A stretch of DNA of 64,000 nucleotides from Streptomyces gelaticus (GCF_014649535.1 NZ_BMTF01000002.1:62001-126000); one strand, 5' to 3'. Positions 17,199 to 27,054 are shown, counted from the stretch's first letter. Notes: a model not told the origin generated them from the sequence alone. Made by a program: numbers and translations.

Positions 17199-17942
17199 TT
17201 GATCTACGGCGCAATGAAGTTCTCCATCGGCGGCTCGCTGAAGCTCGCCTTCCGGCCATGGGTGGAGGGCCTGGAGAACATTCCCGCGCAGGGTCCGGCG
17301 ATTCTCGCGAGCAACCACCTGTCGTTCTCCGACTCCTTCTTCCTGCCGGCCGTCCTGGACCGCAAGGTCACCTTCATCGCCAAGTCGGAGTACTTCACCG
17401 CACCCGGCGTGAAGGGCAAGCTGACCGCGGCCTTCTTCAAGGGGGTCGGCCAGCTCCCGGTGGACCGTTCGGGCGCCCGGGGCGCCGGCGAGGCGGCCAT
17501 CAAGGCGGGCATCGAGGTCATCGAGAGCGGCGGCCTCTTCGGCATCTACCCGGAGGGCACCCGCTCGCCCGACGGCCGTCTCTACCGCGGCAAGCCCGGC
17601 GGGCTCGCCAGGGTGGCGCTGGCCACCGGAGCGCCCGTCATCCCCGTCGCGATGATCGACACCGAGAAGATCCAGCCGCCCGGCCAGGTGGTGCCCAAGC
17701 TGATGCGCCCGGGGATAAGGATCGGCAAGCCGCTCGACTTCAGCCGCTACCACGGCATGGACGGGGACCGCTTCATCCTCCGCTCGGTCACCGACGAGGT
17801 GATGTACGAGATCATGAAGCTCTCCGGCCAGGAGTACGTCGACATCTACGCGACGGCGGCCAAGCGGCAGATCGCGGACGAGGCGAAACGCCGCGCCGAT
17901 GCGGAGAAGCACAAGGGCACGGGGTCCGGAACGCAAGGCTGA
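17199..17942 (+). CDS. 1-acyl-sn-glycerol-3-phosphate acyltransferase (PlsC-like)
   Basis: A 247-residue acyltransferase. The HX4D catalytic motif is in SNHLSFSDSFF and the substrate-binding block in YPEGTRSPDG. It would add the second acyl chain in phosphatidic acid synthesis, or act on a related lipid acceptor; M. tuberculosis Rv2182c is the corresponding neighbourhood gene. The start is a TTG, 8 nt after AGGAGG. The downstream ATG 17214 lacks comparable spacing. The C-terminus is Lys/Arg rich without a membrane helix. It is followed 52 bp later by the macS sensor kinase gene. Confidence 0.85.
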   Translation: MIYGAMKFSIGGSLKLAFRPWVEGLENIPAQGPAILASNHLSFSDSFFLPAVLDRKVTFIAKSEYFTAPGVKGKLTAAFFKGVGQLPVDRSGARGAGEAAIKAGIEVIESGGLFGIYPEGTRSPDGRLYRGKPGGLARVALATGAPVIPVAMIDTEKIQPPGQVVPKLMRPGIRIGKPLDFSRYHGMDGDRFILRSVTDEVMYEIMKLSGQEYVDIYATAAKRQIADEAKRRADAEKHKGTGSGTQG

Positions 17943-17994
17943 AGGAACGGTACGGCGCGGGAGCGCGCCGGCACTGTCCGGGGGGTGGGGGGAA

Positions 17995-19218
17995 GTGGCC
18001 AGGCGCGAGCGCGTCGTGAGGATGTCGGTCGAGCAGCCGCTGTGGAGTGCGCTGAGGGCGTACCGCATCCTGACGATGCTGTACGCCGTGCTGCTCTCCG
18101 TCTTCGGCCGGGAGAAGTACGACCGGCCGTGGGTGGCCGTCGCCTTCCTGGCGGTGATGGTGGTCTGGACGCTCGCCACCCTTCCGAAGGTCTCGGGCGC
18201 CGTCGCCTGCACCAAGCGCTTCCTCGGCGCCGATCTGACCGTCGCCCTGGCGGGGATACTGCTCACCCCGCTCGCCGACTTCGAGGCCCAGCAGGTCGAC
18301 GGCCCGACGCTGTCGTCGATCTGGACCGCGGGCTCCGTGCTGGCCTTCGCGATCAAGGGCGGCTGGCGCTGGGCGGCCTTCGCCTCCACCTTCGTCGCCC
18401 TCGCCAACATCGTCGAGCGCGGCCATCCCAGCCGGGACACCTTCCACAACGTGCTGCTGGTCTGGGTCGCCTCCATCGCGATCGGGTACGTCGTGGAGGT
18501 CGCCAGGGCCAGTGAGCGCACTCTCGCCCGCGCCCTGGAGATCGAGGCCGCCACCCGCGAGCGGGAACGGCTGGCCCGGGACATCCACGACAGCGTGCTC
18601 CAGGTCCTCGCGATGGTGCAGCGCCGCGGCACCGCGCTCGGCGGGGAGGCGGCCGAACTGGGCCGGATGGCCGGGGAACAGGAGGTCGCCCTGCGCACCC
18701 TGGTCTCCAGCGGGCTCGTGCCCACCACCCGGGTCTCCGAGGACGCGGCCGAGGGCGCCGTGGTCCGCAGCGTCGAGGTCGACGACGAACCGTCCGACCG
18801 GGCCGACCGCGATCTGCGCTCCCTGCTGGCCCCGCACGCCGGCTCCCGGGTCAGCTTCGCGGAGCCGGGCGCTCCGGTGCTGCTGGCCCCGGTGGCCGCG
18901 AGAGAGCTGGCGGCCGCTGTCAGTGCCGCCCTGGACAATGTCAGGGTCCACGCGGGGGAGAACGCCCAGGCATGGATCCTGGTCGAGGACTGGCCGGACG
19001 AGGTGATCGTGACGGTCCGGGACGACGGCCCCGGAATCCCGGAGGGGCGCCTCGCCCAGGCCGAGGGGGAGGGGCGGATGGGGGTGGCTCTGTCGATCCG
19101 GGGCAGGCTGCGTGACCTGGGCGGCACGGCGGAGTTGGTCTCGGTGCCCGGCCAGGGCACCGAAGTCGAGTTGAAGGTTCCGAAGGTTTCACGGGGGAAG
19201 GCGGGATCAGCGAGATGA
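17995..19218 (+). CDS. macS: MacS-like sensor histidine kinase
   Basis: A 407-residue NarL-type histidine kinase. The N-terminal half has about four to five membrane helices and no large extracellular sensor. A HisKA_3 dimerisation helix follows, with the phospho-acceptor His in RLARDIHDSVLQ. The HATPase domain has its N-box (ALDNVRVHA) and G-box (DDGPGIPEG). In S. coelicolor the equivalent pair MacS/MacR controls morphogenesis and actinorhodin through membrane-protein genes; the position and partner match here. GTG 17995 is used; ATG 18022 is an alternative. The stop overlaps the macR ATG by 4 nt. Confidence 0.85.
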   Translation: MARRERVVRMSVEQPLWSALRAYRILTMLYAVLLSVFGREKYDRPWVAVAFLAVMVVWTLATLPKVSGAVACTKRFLGADLTVALAGILLTPLADFEAQQVDGPTLSSIWTAGSVLAFAIKGGWRWAAFASTFVALANIVERGHPSRDTFHNVLLVWVASIAIGYVVEVARASERTLARALEIEAATRERERLARDIHDSVLQVLAMVQRRGTALGGEAAELGRMAGEQEVALRTLVSSGLVPTTRVSEDAAEGAVVRSVEVDDEPSDRADRDLRSLLAPHAGSRVSFAEPGAPVLLAPVAARELAAAVSAALDNVRVHAGENAQAWILVEDWPDEVIVTVRDDGPGIPEGRLAQAEGEGRMGVALSIRGRLRDLGGTAELVSVPGQGTEVELKVPKVSRGKAGSAR

Positions 19219-19907
19219 GCACGGAGAACACCCAGGTCACGAAGGAGCGGGCGATCAGGGTGATGGTGGTGGACGACCACCCGATGTGGCGCGACGCCGT
19301 CGCCCGCGACCTTTCCGAGTCGGGCTTCGACGTGGTGGCGACCGCCGGTGACGGACCGCAGGCGGTCCGCAGGGCGAAGGCCGTCACTCCCGACGTCCTC
19401 GTGCTCGACCTCAATCTGCCCGGCATGCCCGGCGTCCAGGTCTGCAAGGAGCTCGTCGGATCCCATCCGGGGCTGCGGGTGCTGGTGCTCTCCGCGAGCG
19501 GTGAGCACGCAGACGTACTGGAAGCGGTCAAGTCGGGCGCCACCGGCTATCTGCTCAAGTCGGCCAGCACCCAGGAGCTGACCGAGGCCGTGCGCTCCAC
19601 CGCCGTCGGCGATCCCGTCTTCACCCCTGGCCTGGCCGGACTGGTCCTCGGCGAATACCGCAGGCTCGCCTCCGACCCCGCGCCCGTCGCCTCCGACGAG
19701 CCCAAGGCCCCGCAGCTCACCGAGCGCGAGACCGAGGTGCTGCGGCTGGTCGCCAAGGGCCTCTCGTACAAGCAGATCGCCGAGCGGCTGGTCATCTCGC
19801 ACCGCACCGTGCAGAACCACGTCCAGAACACCCTGGGCAAACTCCAGCTGCACAACCGCGTGGAGCTCGTGCGGTACGCGATCGAGCGCGGCCTCGACGA
19901 CGCCTGA
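19215..19907 (+). CDS. macR: MacR-like NarL/LuxR response regulator
   Basis: A 230-residue response regulator. The receiver domain spans about 12-130, with the acidic pair in VVDDHP and the phospho-acceptor Asp in DVLVLDLNLPG. The C-terminal LuxR helix-turn-helix begins at LTERETEVLRLVAKG. The ATG overlaps the macS stop (ATGA), the usual coupling for such pairs. MacR in S. coelicolor activates several morphogenic membrane-protein genes; conservation of that regulon here is inferred. A strong palindromic terminator starts immediately after the stop codon. Confidence 0.87.
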   Translation: MSTENTQVTKERAIRVMVVDDHPMWRDAVARDLSESGFDVVATAGDGPQAVRRAKAVTPDVLVLDLNLPGMPGVQVCKELVGSHPGLRVLVLSASGEHADVLEAVKSGATGYLLKSASTQELTEAVRSTAVGDPVFTPGLAGLVLGEYRRLASDPAPVASDEPKAPQLTERETEVLRLVAKGLSYKQIAERLVISHRTVQNHVQNTLGKLQLHNRVELVRYAIERGLDDA

Positions 19908-19958
19908 GAGGCTGTCGGGCGACCTCTGCTCGGGCGGCCAAGGCCGCCCGACAGCCTC
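19908..19958 (+). terminator. Long-stem terminator after macR
   Basis: A 14-bp perfect outer stem (GAGGCTGTCGGGCG with CGCCCGACAGCCTC), with a second nested palindrome (GGGCGGCC and GGCCGCCC) in its 3' half. It begins directly after the macR stop codon. Confidence 0.75.
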
Positions 19959-20087
19959 TGAGCACCCCGGAGCCGGCCGCCGGCCGCCCCGTTCGGCCGA
20001 GCGGCGCGGCAGCGGCACGGGCCGTATATTCGCGCTGACCGGCCCATGCCCCAAATCCGCCGGTCCGTGCGACAAACGGGAGAAGTC

Positions 20088-21092
20088 GTGGAAATCCTGG
20101 CATTCGGTGTGCAGTCCGACGAGAAGCCGCTGATCGAGAAGGCCTTCGCCGGGCAGCACGAGGTCCGTTGTCTGGACGTCTTCCTCAACAAGGACACCGC
20201 CCCCATCGCGGCGGGCTACGAGATCATCTCCACCAGCGTCAACGCCGATCTGGGCAGCAGCGTCCTGCAGACCCTGGCGGCGGGCGGCACGCAGATGATC
20301 GCCCAGCGCTCCACCGGCTTCAACAACATCGACCTCGATGTCGCCGAGCGCCTCGCCCTGCGGGTCGCCCGGGTCTCCTCCTACTCGCCGTACTCGGTCG
20401 CCGAATTCGCCTGGACCCTCGCGATGGCCGTCAACCGCCGGATCATCCGCGCCGCGAGCCGCACCCGCGACTTCGACTTCCGGCTCGACGGACTGCTCGG
20501 CCGGGACATGCGCGGCCGCACGGCGGGCGTGATCGGCACCGGCAGGATCGGCGAGGCCTTCACCCGTATCGCCCATGGCTTCGGCATGGAGCTGCTCGGC
20601 TGGGACGTCGCACAGAACCCCGCCTGCACCGCGCTCGGCATGAAGTACGTGGAGAAGGAACAACTGCTCGCCGAGTCCGACCTGATCAGCCTGCACGTCC
20701 CGCTGCTGCCCTCGACCCACCACATCATCGGCAGGGAAGCCCTGGCCCGGATGAAGGACGACGTGATCCTGGTCAACTCCAGCCGCGGCGGACTCATCGA
20801 CACCACCGCGCTCGTCGCCGAACTGCGCGCGGGCCGCTTCCTGGGCGTCGGACTCGATGTGTACGAGGCGGAGGCCGGGCTCTTCTTCCTCGACAAGTCG
20901 CTGGAGGGCATCGACGACGACACCCTGGCCCGCCTCGTCACCTTCCCGAACGTCATCGTCACCTCGCACCAGGCGTACTACACCGAGGACGCGGTGAAGC
21001 AGATCATCGACACCACCGTGCAGAACGTCGCCGACTACCTGGTCGGCCGGCGCAGCGAGAACGTCCTGGTACCGGCGCTCCCGGCGAGCTGA
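20088..21092 (+). CDS. D-2-hydroxyacid dehydrogenase (D-lactate dehydrogenase type)
   Basis: A 334-residue NAD-dependent dehydrogenase. The Rossmann dinucleotide motif is TAGVIGTGRIGEAF. The catalytic Arg is in NSSRGGLID, and SHQAYYTEDAV contains the catalytic His; the acidic partner lies between. The N-terminus (FGVQSDEKPLIEKAF) and length fit D-lactate dehydrogenases (LdhA group), which reduce pyruvate to D-lactate. Related 2-hydroxyacid dehydrogenases cannot be excluded. GTG 20088 follows GGGAGAA; an upstream ATG at 20046 would add an atypical Arg/Gln-rich leader. It is convergent with trpEG across a short terminator. Confidence 0.83.
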   Translation: MEILAFGVQSDEKPLIEKAFAGQHEVRCLDVFLNKDTAPIAAGYEIISTSVNADLGSSVLQTLAAGGTQMIAQRSTGFNNIDLDVAERLALRVARVSSYSPYSVAEFAWTLAMAVNRRIIRAASRTRDFDFRLDGLLGRDMRGRTAGVIGTGRIGEAFTRIAHGFGMELLGWDVAQNPACTALGMKYVEKEQLLAESDLISLHVPLLPSTHHIIGREALARMKDDVILVNSSRGGLIDTTALVAELRAGRFLGVGLDVYEAEAGLFFLDKSLEGIDDDTLARLVTFPNVIVTSHQAYYTEDAVKQIIDTTVQNVADYLVGRRSENVLVPALPAS

Positions 21093-21114
21093 GACCCCGG
21101 AGCGCCCCGGGGTC
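21093..21114. terminator. Bidirectional terminator between dehydrogenase and trpEG genes
   Basis: An 8-bp stem (GACCCCGG with CCGGGGTC) and a 6-nt loop, in the 34-bp gap between convergent stops. Confidence 0.6.
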
Positions 21115-21126
21115 CCGTCCGCATCC

Positions 21127-23013
21127 TCAGCCGGCCACCGGCAGCCCCGCCAGCAGCTCGGCCACGATCGCCGCACCGCGCAGCGTCAGCACCGATTCCG
21201 GGTGGAACTGCACCGAGGCGAAGCCCGGCCCGCGCAGCGCGTGCAGCTCACCGGTCGCCGCGTCCACGCTCGCCTCGACCCCGTGCGCCGCGAGCTCGGT
21301 GACCACCGCCTCGTCGGCGCGCGCGGTGAAGCTGTTGTAGAAGCCCACCGTCTCCGGCCGCCCGAACAGCTCGATCCGGGTCTGCGCGCCCTGGTACGGC
21401 ACGGCCTTGCGGACGATCTCCAGCCCCAGCTCCACCGCGATCAGCTCATGGCCGAGGCAGACCCCGAGCAGGCCGTACCGGTGATCACGGACCAGCTCCG
21501 CGGCCAGCCCGCGCAGCAGCCGCATCTTAGGATCGGCGATGTCGCCCGGATTCCCCGGCCCGGGACCCAGCACGACGGGACCCTCGTGCGCCCGCACCAG
21601 CTCGCGCAGCCCCGGCTCGTCGTAGCGGCACACCGACACCTCCAGGCCCGAGGAGCGCAGCAGATGCGCCAGCATCGCGGTGAAGGTGTCCTCCCCGTCG
21701 ATCACCAGCGCCCGCCCGGACAGCTCCTGGGTGCGCTCCTGCATCCGCAGCCAGAACGGTGCGAGACCGTCCCGCCGGGCATCCAGTGCCGCCTGCACCC
21801 GGGGGTCGCCCGCCAGCCGGGGCCGGGCCGCCTCGTCCCGCGGCCGGCCGGGCCGCACCCCGAGCGCGGTGAGCACGCCGGCCGCCTTCGCATGGGTCTC
21901 GGCGACCTCGCCGTCCGGATCGGAGTGGCGTACGAGAGTCGCCCCGACCGGCACCCGGAGCTCTCCGTCGGCCGAGATGTCGGCGGTACGGATCAGGATC
22001 GGTGAGTCCAGGGTCTGCGCCCCGCCCGGCTCCTGCCGCAACAACGCCAGGGCCCCCGCGTAGTAGCCGCGCCCGCCCGGCTCGTACCGCTCGATGACCC
22101 GGCAGGCGTTCTGCACCGGAGAGCCGGTGACTGTCGCCGCGAACATGGTCTCCTTCAGCACCTCCCGCACATCCAGCGAGGAGCGCCCGCGCAGCTCGTA
22201 CTCCGTGTGGGCGAGATGGGCCATCTCCTTGAGCCGCGGCCCGATCACCACCCCGCCCATGTCGCCGACGGTGCACATCATCTTCAGCTCCTCGTCGACC
22301 ACCATGGAGAGCTCCTCGGTCTCCTTGCGGTCGGCGAGGAAGGCCAGCAGACCCTCTGCGGTCGGGCCCTCGGCGGGATAGCGGTACGTCCCGCTGATCG
22401 GGTTCATCACGACGGTCCCGCCGGACATCCGCACATGCACCTCGGGACTGGCGCCGACCAGCACCCTGGCCCCCGTGTGCACGACGAAGGTCCAGTACGC
22501 GCCACGCTCGCCGGCCAGCAGCCGCCGGAAGAGGGCCAGTGAGTCGTCCCGGCCGAAGCCCGGGATCTCTCCCCGGAAGGTCCGCCGGACGACGAAGTTC
22601 GCGCCCTCGCCCTGCCCGATCTCGTCCTCCACGACCCGCCGCACGATCCCGGCGTACTCCTCGTCCCCGACGTCGAACGCGCCGCCCTCGACCCGCACGT
22701 CATGGACCGGCAGCTGGTCCAGCACCTCGGCGAGCGGCAACTCGTACGTCTCGTCCGCGACCAGCACGGACAGCGGTGTCCCGTCGTCGCGCACGTCGAA
22801 ACCGCGCTCGGCGATCTGCCGGAACGGCACCAGGGCGAGCGAGGGCAGCTCACCGACGGGGAGTCCGGCGAGCCGGTCCACCTCCCGCACCCGGCCGATC
22901 AGCACCTCGACGATGTCCTGGTCGCGGCCGGGGGTGCGCCTGCGCAGCAGCGCGAACGGCGGGCAGTCCTCGCTCAGGAGGCGCCGGACGACGGTGGCGG
23001 TGCGGTGGGGCAT
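21127..23013 (-). CDS. trpE: Fused anthranilate synthase TrpE-TrpG
   Basis: A 628-residue fusion. The N-terminal ~400 residues are the chorismate-binding TrpE part (GTYRYPAEGP, ELSMVVDEELKMM, TVTGSPVQNACRVIE). The C-terminal ~200 residues are the glutamine amidotransferase TrpG part, with the Cys nucleophile in GVCLGHELIA and the His-Glu pair in VQFHPES. It converts chorismate and glutamine to anthranilate, the first step to tryptophan. ATG 23013 follows GGAAGGA. The fused type also occurs in phenazine and other secondary pathways. The Trp-rich leader and attenuator upstream argue for a tryptophan-biosynthetic role here. Confidence 0.9.
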   Translation of the reverse strand: MPHRTATVVRRLLSEDCPPFALLRRRTPGRDQDIVEVLIGRVREVDRLAGLPVGELPSLALVPFRQIAERGFDVRDDGTPLSVLVADETYELPLAEVLDQLPVHDVRVEGGAFDVGDEEYAGIVRRVVEDEIGQGEGANFVVRRTFRGEIPGFGRDDSLALFRRLLAGERGAYWTFVVHTGARVLVGASPEVHVRMSGGTVVMNPISGTYRYPAEGPTAEGLLAFLADRKETEELSMVVDEELKMMCTVGDMGGVVIGPRLKEMAHLAHTEYELRGRSSLDVREVLKETMFAATVTGSPVQNACRVIERYEPGGRGYYAGALALLRQEPGGAQTLDSPILIRTADISADGELRVPVGATLVRHSDPDGEVAETHAKAAGVLTALGVRPGRPRDEAARPRLAGDPRVQAALDARRDGLAPFWLRMQERTQELSGRALVIDGEDTFTAMLAHLLRSSGLEVSVCRYDEPGLRELVRAHEGPVVLGPGPGNPGDIADPKMRLLRGLAAELVRDHRYGLLGVCLGHELIAVELGLEIVRKAVPYQGAQTRIELFGRPETVGFYNSFTARADEAVVTELAAHGVEASVDAATGELHALRGPGFASVQFHPESVLTLRGAAIVAELLAGLPVAG

Positions 23014-23059
23014 GGGGGTGTTCCTTCCGGATGGAGGAACGGCTCCCGAAAACACGGAA

Positions 23060-23082
23060 AAGGCCGCCCCTCGGGCGGCCTT
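23060..23082 (-). promoter_or_regulatory. Trp attenuator terminator before trpEG
   Basis: On the minus strand a 10-bp GC stem (AAGGCCGCCC with GGGCGGCCTT) is followed by a T-rich stretch (TTTTCCGTGTTTT), 25 nt after the leader peptide stop. The leader's Pro-Ala-Ala codons (fwd 23113-23121) contain GGCGGCC, which is complementary to the terminator's 5' arm. Ribosome stalling on the Trp codons would therefore favour an antiterminator and read-through into trpEG. Confidence 0.85.
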
Positions 23083-23106
23083 CGCGTGTCTGTCGCGCGC
23101 GATCGA

Positions 23107-24613
<1,507 letters not shown>

Positions 24614-24640
24614 GGATCACCGCAGGTGGCGCGCGTACGA

Positions 24641-24677
24641 CTGTGGGGCACGGATCGATGTGATCCGTGCCCCACAG
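24641..24677 (+). terminator. Strong terminator after aroH
   Basis: A perfect 16-bp stem (CTGTGGGGCACGGATC and its complement) with a 5-nt loop, 27 bp after the aroH stop. Confidence 0.85.
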
Positions 24678-24712
24678 GGCGTTCGGGGGCTTTCAACGCC
24701 TTCCGCGCCGGG

Positions 24713-24737
24713 TAAGGTTAGGTTAGCCTCACCGGTA
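24713..24737 (+). promoter_or_regulatory. DmdR/IdeR-type iron box upstream of bfd
   Basis: TTAGGTTAGCCTCACCGGT at 24719-24737 matches the actinobacterial DmdR1/IdeR/DtxR operator (TTAGGTTAGGCTCACCTAA) at 15 of 19 positions by eye. It sits about 45 bp before the bfd start. DmdR1 with ferrous iron would repress bfd and release it under iron starvation. Confidence 0.8.
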
Positions 24738-24782
24738 GACGGGGTGGCAGTGAACGATCGATCCCGCCGGGAGGTGAACCGC

Positions 24783-25094
24783 GTGTACGTCTGCTCTTGC
24801 TTCGGCATCACGGAGAAGCAGGTCAAGGAGCATGCGGACGCCGGGGCCTGCACGCCCAGGCAGATAGCCTCCGCATGCAAGGCGGGCACCGACTGCGGCG
24901 GCTGCGTCCGGGCCATCCAGGCCGTGCTCGGCCGCGGCACCTGTCCGCGCCGCGAACTGCTCGACCGGAAGCGGACGCCCGCCACCGCCGCCGACACCAC
25001 AGCGGAGGCCGCGTCCGGGACCGGCCCGGGCATCGCTCCTCCCGGTATCGCCCCGGGCGTGGCTCCGGGAATCCCGCTCTCCGACGCGGCCTGA
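24783..25094 (+). CDS. bfd: Bacterioferritin-associated ferredoxin (Bfd), [2Fe-2S]
   Basis: A 103-residue protein whose first ~60 residues are a BFD-like [2Fe-2S] domain. The cysteine ligands are in YVCSCFGITEKQV (CxC) and CKAGTDCGGC. Bfd docks on bacterioferritin and passes electrons to release stored iron. The C-terminal ~40 residues are an Ala/Gly/Pro-rich tail not seen in short Bfd proteins. GTG 24783 is chosen because GGGAGG lies 8 nt upstream and it starts right at the domain; GTG 24774 is an alternative. It is preceded by an iron box and faces bfr, whose stop is only 22 bp away. Confidence 0.88.
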   Translation: MYVCSCFGITEKQVKEHADAGACTPRQIASACKAGTDCGGCVRAIQAVLGRGTCPRRELLDRKRTPATAADTTAEAASGTGPGIAPPGIAPGVAPGIPLSDAA

Positions 25095-25115
25095 CCGTTC
25101 CCGCCCGGTCGTGGC

Positions 25116-25595
25116 CTAGCTGTCCGGCTGCTCGATCTGCTGGGCGATGTAGAGCGGCTCGCCGAGCTTCTCGACCAGTTCCAGCTGGGTGTCGAGATAG
25201 TCGATGTGGTGCTCCTCGTCGGCCAGGATCGACTCGAAGATGTTCGCGGACGTGATGTCGCCCTTGCCGCGCATCAGCTCGATCCCGCGCTTGAGGCGGT
25301 CGATCGCCTCCACCTCGATCTGGCGGTCCGCCTGGAACATCTCGGTGACGGTCTGGCCCACCCGCACATGGAACAGCCGCTGGTAGTTGGGGAGTCCTTC
25401 GAGGAAGAGGATGCGGTCCGTGAGGATCTCGGCGTGCTTCATCTCGTCGAACGACTCGGAGCGGGTGTACTTCGCGAGCTTCGTCCAGCCGAAGTTGTCC
25501 TGCATCTTCGCATGCAGGAAGTACTGGTTGATGGCAGTCAATTCGGCGGTCAGCTGCTCGTTCAGGAACTCAAGGACCTCGGGGTCGCCCTGCAT
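25116..25595 (-). CDS. bfr: Bacterioferritin
   Basis: A 159-residue ferritin-fold protein that assembles into a 24-mer iron store. The ferroxidase ligands Glu18, Glu51 and His54 are visible, with the second pair in EEHH near residue 130. Met52, the axial ligand of the inter-subunit haem, is in FDEMKHAE, which marks it as a true bacterioferritin. ATG 25595 follows GGAG and gives the standard MQGDPEV start. It is convergent with bfd, the gene for its iron-release partner. No iron box was seen in its own upstream region. Confidence 0.94.
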   Translation of the reverse strand: MQGDPEVLEFLNEQLTAELTAINQYFLHAKMQDNFGWTKLAKYTRSESFDEMKHAEILTDRILFLEGLPNYQRLFHVRVGQTVTEMFQADRQIEVEAIDRLKRGIELMRGKGDITSANIFESILADEEHHIDYLDTQLELVEKLGEPLYIAQQIEQPDS

Positions 25596-25749
25596 CGCAG
25601 AGGCTCCTTCCAACCGGTGAACTGGGCAAGTTGGCCGCATCCTGTCATCGCACCCGATGGCCGTCCAGTAAGTACAGGCTTACTCTGAGTTGTCCGAATT
25701 CTCCCTGCCCTGGTCGGGACCATACCTGCCTGTCTGTCACCATGGAGTC

Positions 25750-26382
25750 ATGGGTCAGCCGGAAAGCCGGGAACACCGCGCGTCAGAGCAGTCCGAGCTT
25801 CCGCCAGGACAGCGACTCCAGCGTGGTTGGCCGGTTACCCACTACGGGCCCGTTCCCAAGTTCAAGCCCGACCGCTGGGAATTCCGGGTCTTCGGGGCCA
25901 CTGCGGACGGCGAGAAGCACTGCTGGAACCACCAGGAGTTCTCGGTACTGCCGTTCACCTCGATCGTCGCCGACCTGCACTGCGTCACGAAATTCAGCAT
26001 GATCGGTGCCGAATGGGGCGGGGTCCTGGCCCGTACGGTCCTGGAGTTGGCGCCGCCCGCGCCGAACGTCACCCATGTGATGGTCTGGGCCGAGTACGGG
26101 TTCAGCTCCAATCTGAGGCTCTCCGACTTCGCCTCGGACCGAACACTTTTCGCCACTCACAAGGGCGGCGAACTGCTCACCGCCGAGCACGGTTTCCCGC
26201 TCCGCCTCGTCGTGCCGCACCTCTACGCCTGGAAGGGGCCCAAGTGGGTCCGGGGCGTCGAGTACATGACGGCCGACCGCCGCGGCTTCTGGGAGGAGCG
26301 CGGCTATCACAACATCGGTGATCCATGGAGCGAGCAGCGCTACTCCTACCAGGAAGAGCCCGGGGACGGCCCCGAGCTCTGA
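25750..26382 (+). CDS. Sulfite oxidase-like (molybdopterin-binding fold) protein
   Basis: A 210-residue protein matching the molybdopterin-binding domain of the sulfite oxidase family. WEFRVFG near the N-terminus is followed by FTSIVADLHCVTKFS, whose Cys would be the molybdenum ligand, then WGGVLARTVLE and LRLVVPHLYAWKGPKWV. The dimerisation and haem domains of sulfite oxidases are absent, and there is no twin-arginine signal, so it would be a stand-alone cytoplasmic oxidoreductase of unknown substrate. ATG 25750 is used; ribosome-binding context is weak. It is convergent with the DUF4396 gene, with a small hairpin between. Confidence 0.78.
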   Translation: MGQPESREHRASEQSELPPGQRLQRGWPVTHYGPVPKFKPDRWEFRVFGATADGEKHCWNHQEFSVLPFTSIVADLHCVTKFSMIGAEWGGVLARTVLELAPPAPNVTHVMVWAEYGFSSNLRLSDFASDRTLFATHKGGELLTAEHGFPLRLVVPHLYAWKGPKWVRGVEYMTADRRGFWEERGYHNIGDPWSEQRYSYQEEPGDGPEL

Positions 26383-26394
26383 CCTGACGGCTCC

Positions 26395-26411
26395 CGGGCC
26401 GCTCCGGCCCG
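26395..26411. terminator. Short hairpin between convergent genes
   Basis: A 7-bp stem (CGGGCCG with CGGCCCG) and a 3-nt loop, in the 33-bp gap between the sulfite oxidase-like and DUF4396 genes. Confidence 0.45.
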
Positions 26412-26415
26412 TTCC

Positions 26416-26838
26416 TCAGTGGTGGTACCGGTGCACCATCGCGTGCCCCTTGCCCCGGCCGATCATCCACTTGTTGACCGGTGTGGTGGCGACGAAGGCG
26501 ACGGCGAGCGAGAGCCCGAGCGAGCCCCAGAACAGCGTGTCGGAGAGGGTGGCGTCCATGGCACCCGGCGACAGGGCGATCACTCCGTTGTCGATCAGCT
26601 CCATCACCGCGATGGACAGGGTGTCGGCGGCGAAGGCGACCCGCAGGGCGGTGCCGAAGCCGACGCCCGCCTTCAGGATGGAGCGCAGGGTCAGCGTGTA
26701 GCCGAAGAAGAAGGCCAGGGCGATGGCGAGCACCATCGTGGACATGTTTCCCCAGCCGAGTGCCGTGCCGATCACCATGCCGAGGATCTCGCCGATGGCG
26801 CAGCCGGTGAGGCAGTGCAGCGTGGCCCGTGCGGCCAT
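26416..26838 (-). CDS. DUF4396 membrane protein (putative metal-linked)
   Basis: A 140-residue membrane protein of the DUF4396 type, with about four hydrophobic helices. The first contains HCLTGCAIGE, a His and two Cys in a membrane helix that could ligate a metal. Later helices include ALRVAFAADTLSIAVMELIDN with buried acidic residues. The C-terminus is basic and His-rich (KGHAMVHRYHH). It starts 3 bp after the His-rich protein gene, so the two form one operon behind a CsoR-type operator. I infer a role in copper handling or transport; the family has no established function that I know of. Confidence 0.72.
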   Translation of the reverse strand: MAARATLHCLTGCAIGEILGMVIGTALGWGNMSTMVLAIALAFFFGYTLTLRSILKAGVGFGTALRVAFAADTLSIAVMELIDNGVIALSPGAMDATLSDTLFWGSLGLSLAVAFVATTPVNKWMIGRGKGHAMVHRYHH

Positions 26839-26841
26839 GGC

Positions 26842-27054
26842 TCAGCCCACCTTGCCGGGCTGATGGCCGGCGTGCCCGAAGTGTCCGGCGTTGGTGTCGC
26901 CGCCGGCGTGGGTGGAGTGGTCCGCGTGACTCATGTGGCTCACACGGTCGGCGTGGCCCGAGTGGTCCGCATGACCCACGTGGTCCCCGTGGCTCTTCTG
27001 GTCCGCGTGGTCCGCGTGGTGGCTGTGCTGCCCGTGGTGCGTGTCGTGCTGCAT
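26842..27054 (-). CDS. Small His-rich metal-binding protein
   Basis: A 70-residue soluble protein in which 19 residues are His, mostly in an HxxH rhythm (His at 22, 25, 28, 31, 34, then 40, 43, 46, 49, then 58, 61, 64) with Asp and Ala between. There is no Cys, signal peptide or membrane helix. Such a composition can bind several Cu or Ni/Zn ions. ATG 27054 follows GGGGGAT; an upstream in-frame ATG at 27096 would start within the operator and is rejected. It is the first gene after a CsoR-type palindrome and is joined to the DUF4396 gene, suggesting a copper-induced metal sponge or chaperone. Confidence 0.75.
   Translation of the reverse strand: MQHDTHHGQHSHHADHADQKSHGDHVGHADHSGHADRVSHMSHADHSTHAGGDTNAGHFGHAGHQPGKVG

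Noticed and set aside
17103..21176. A 1357-codon open frame on the minus strand across the acyltransferase, macSR and dehydrogenase genes
   Set aside because: It is antisense to four well-supported genes. Its sequence is Arg/Ser/Ala-rich without domains, the usual open shadow frame of GC-rich DNA.
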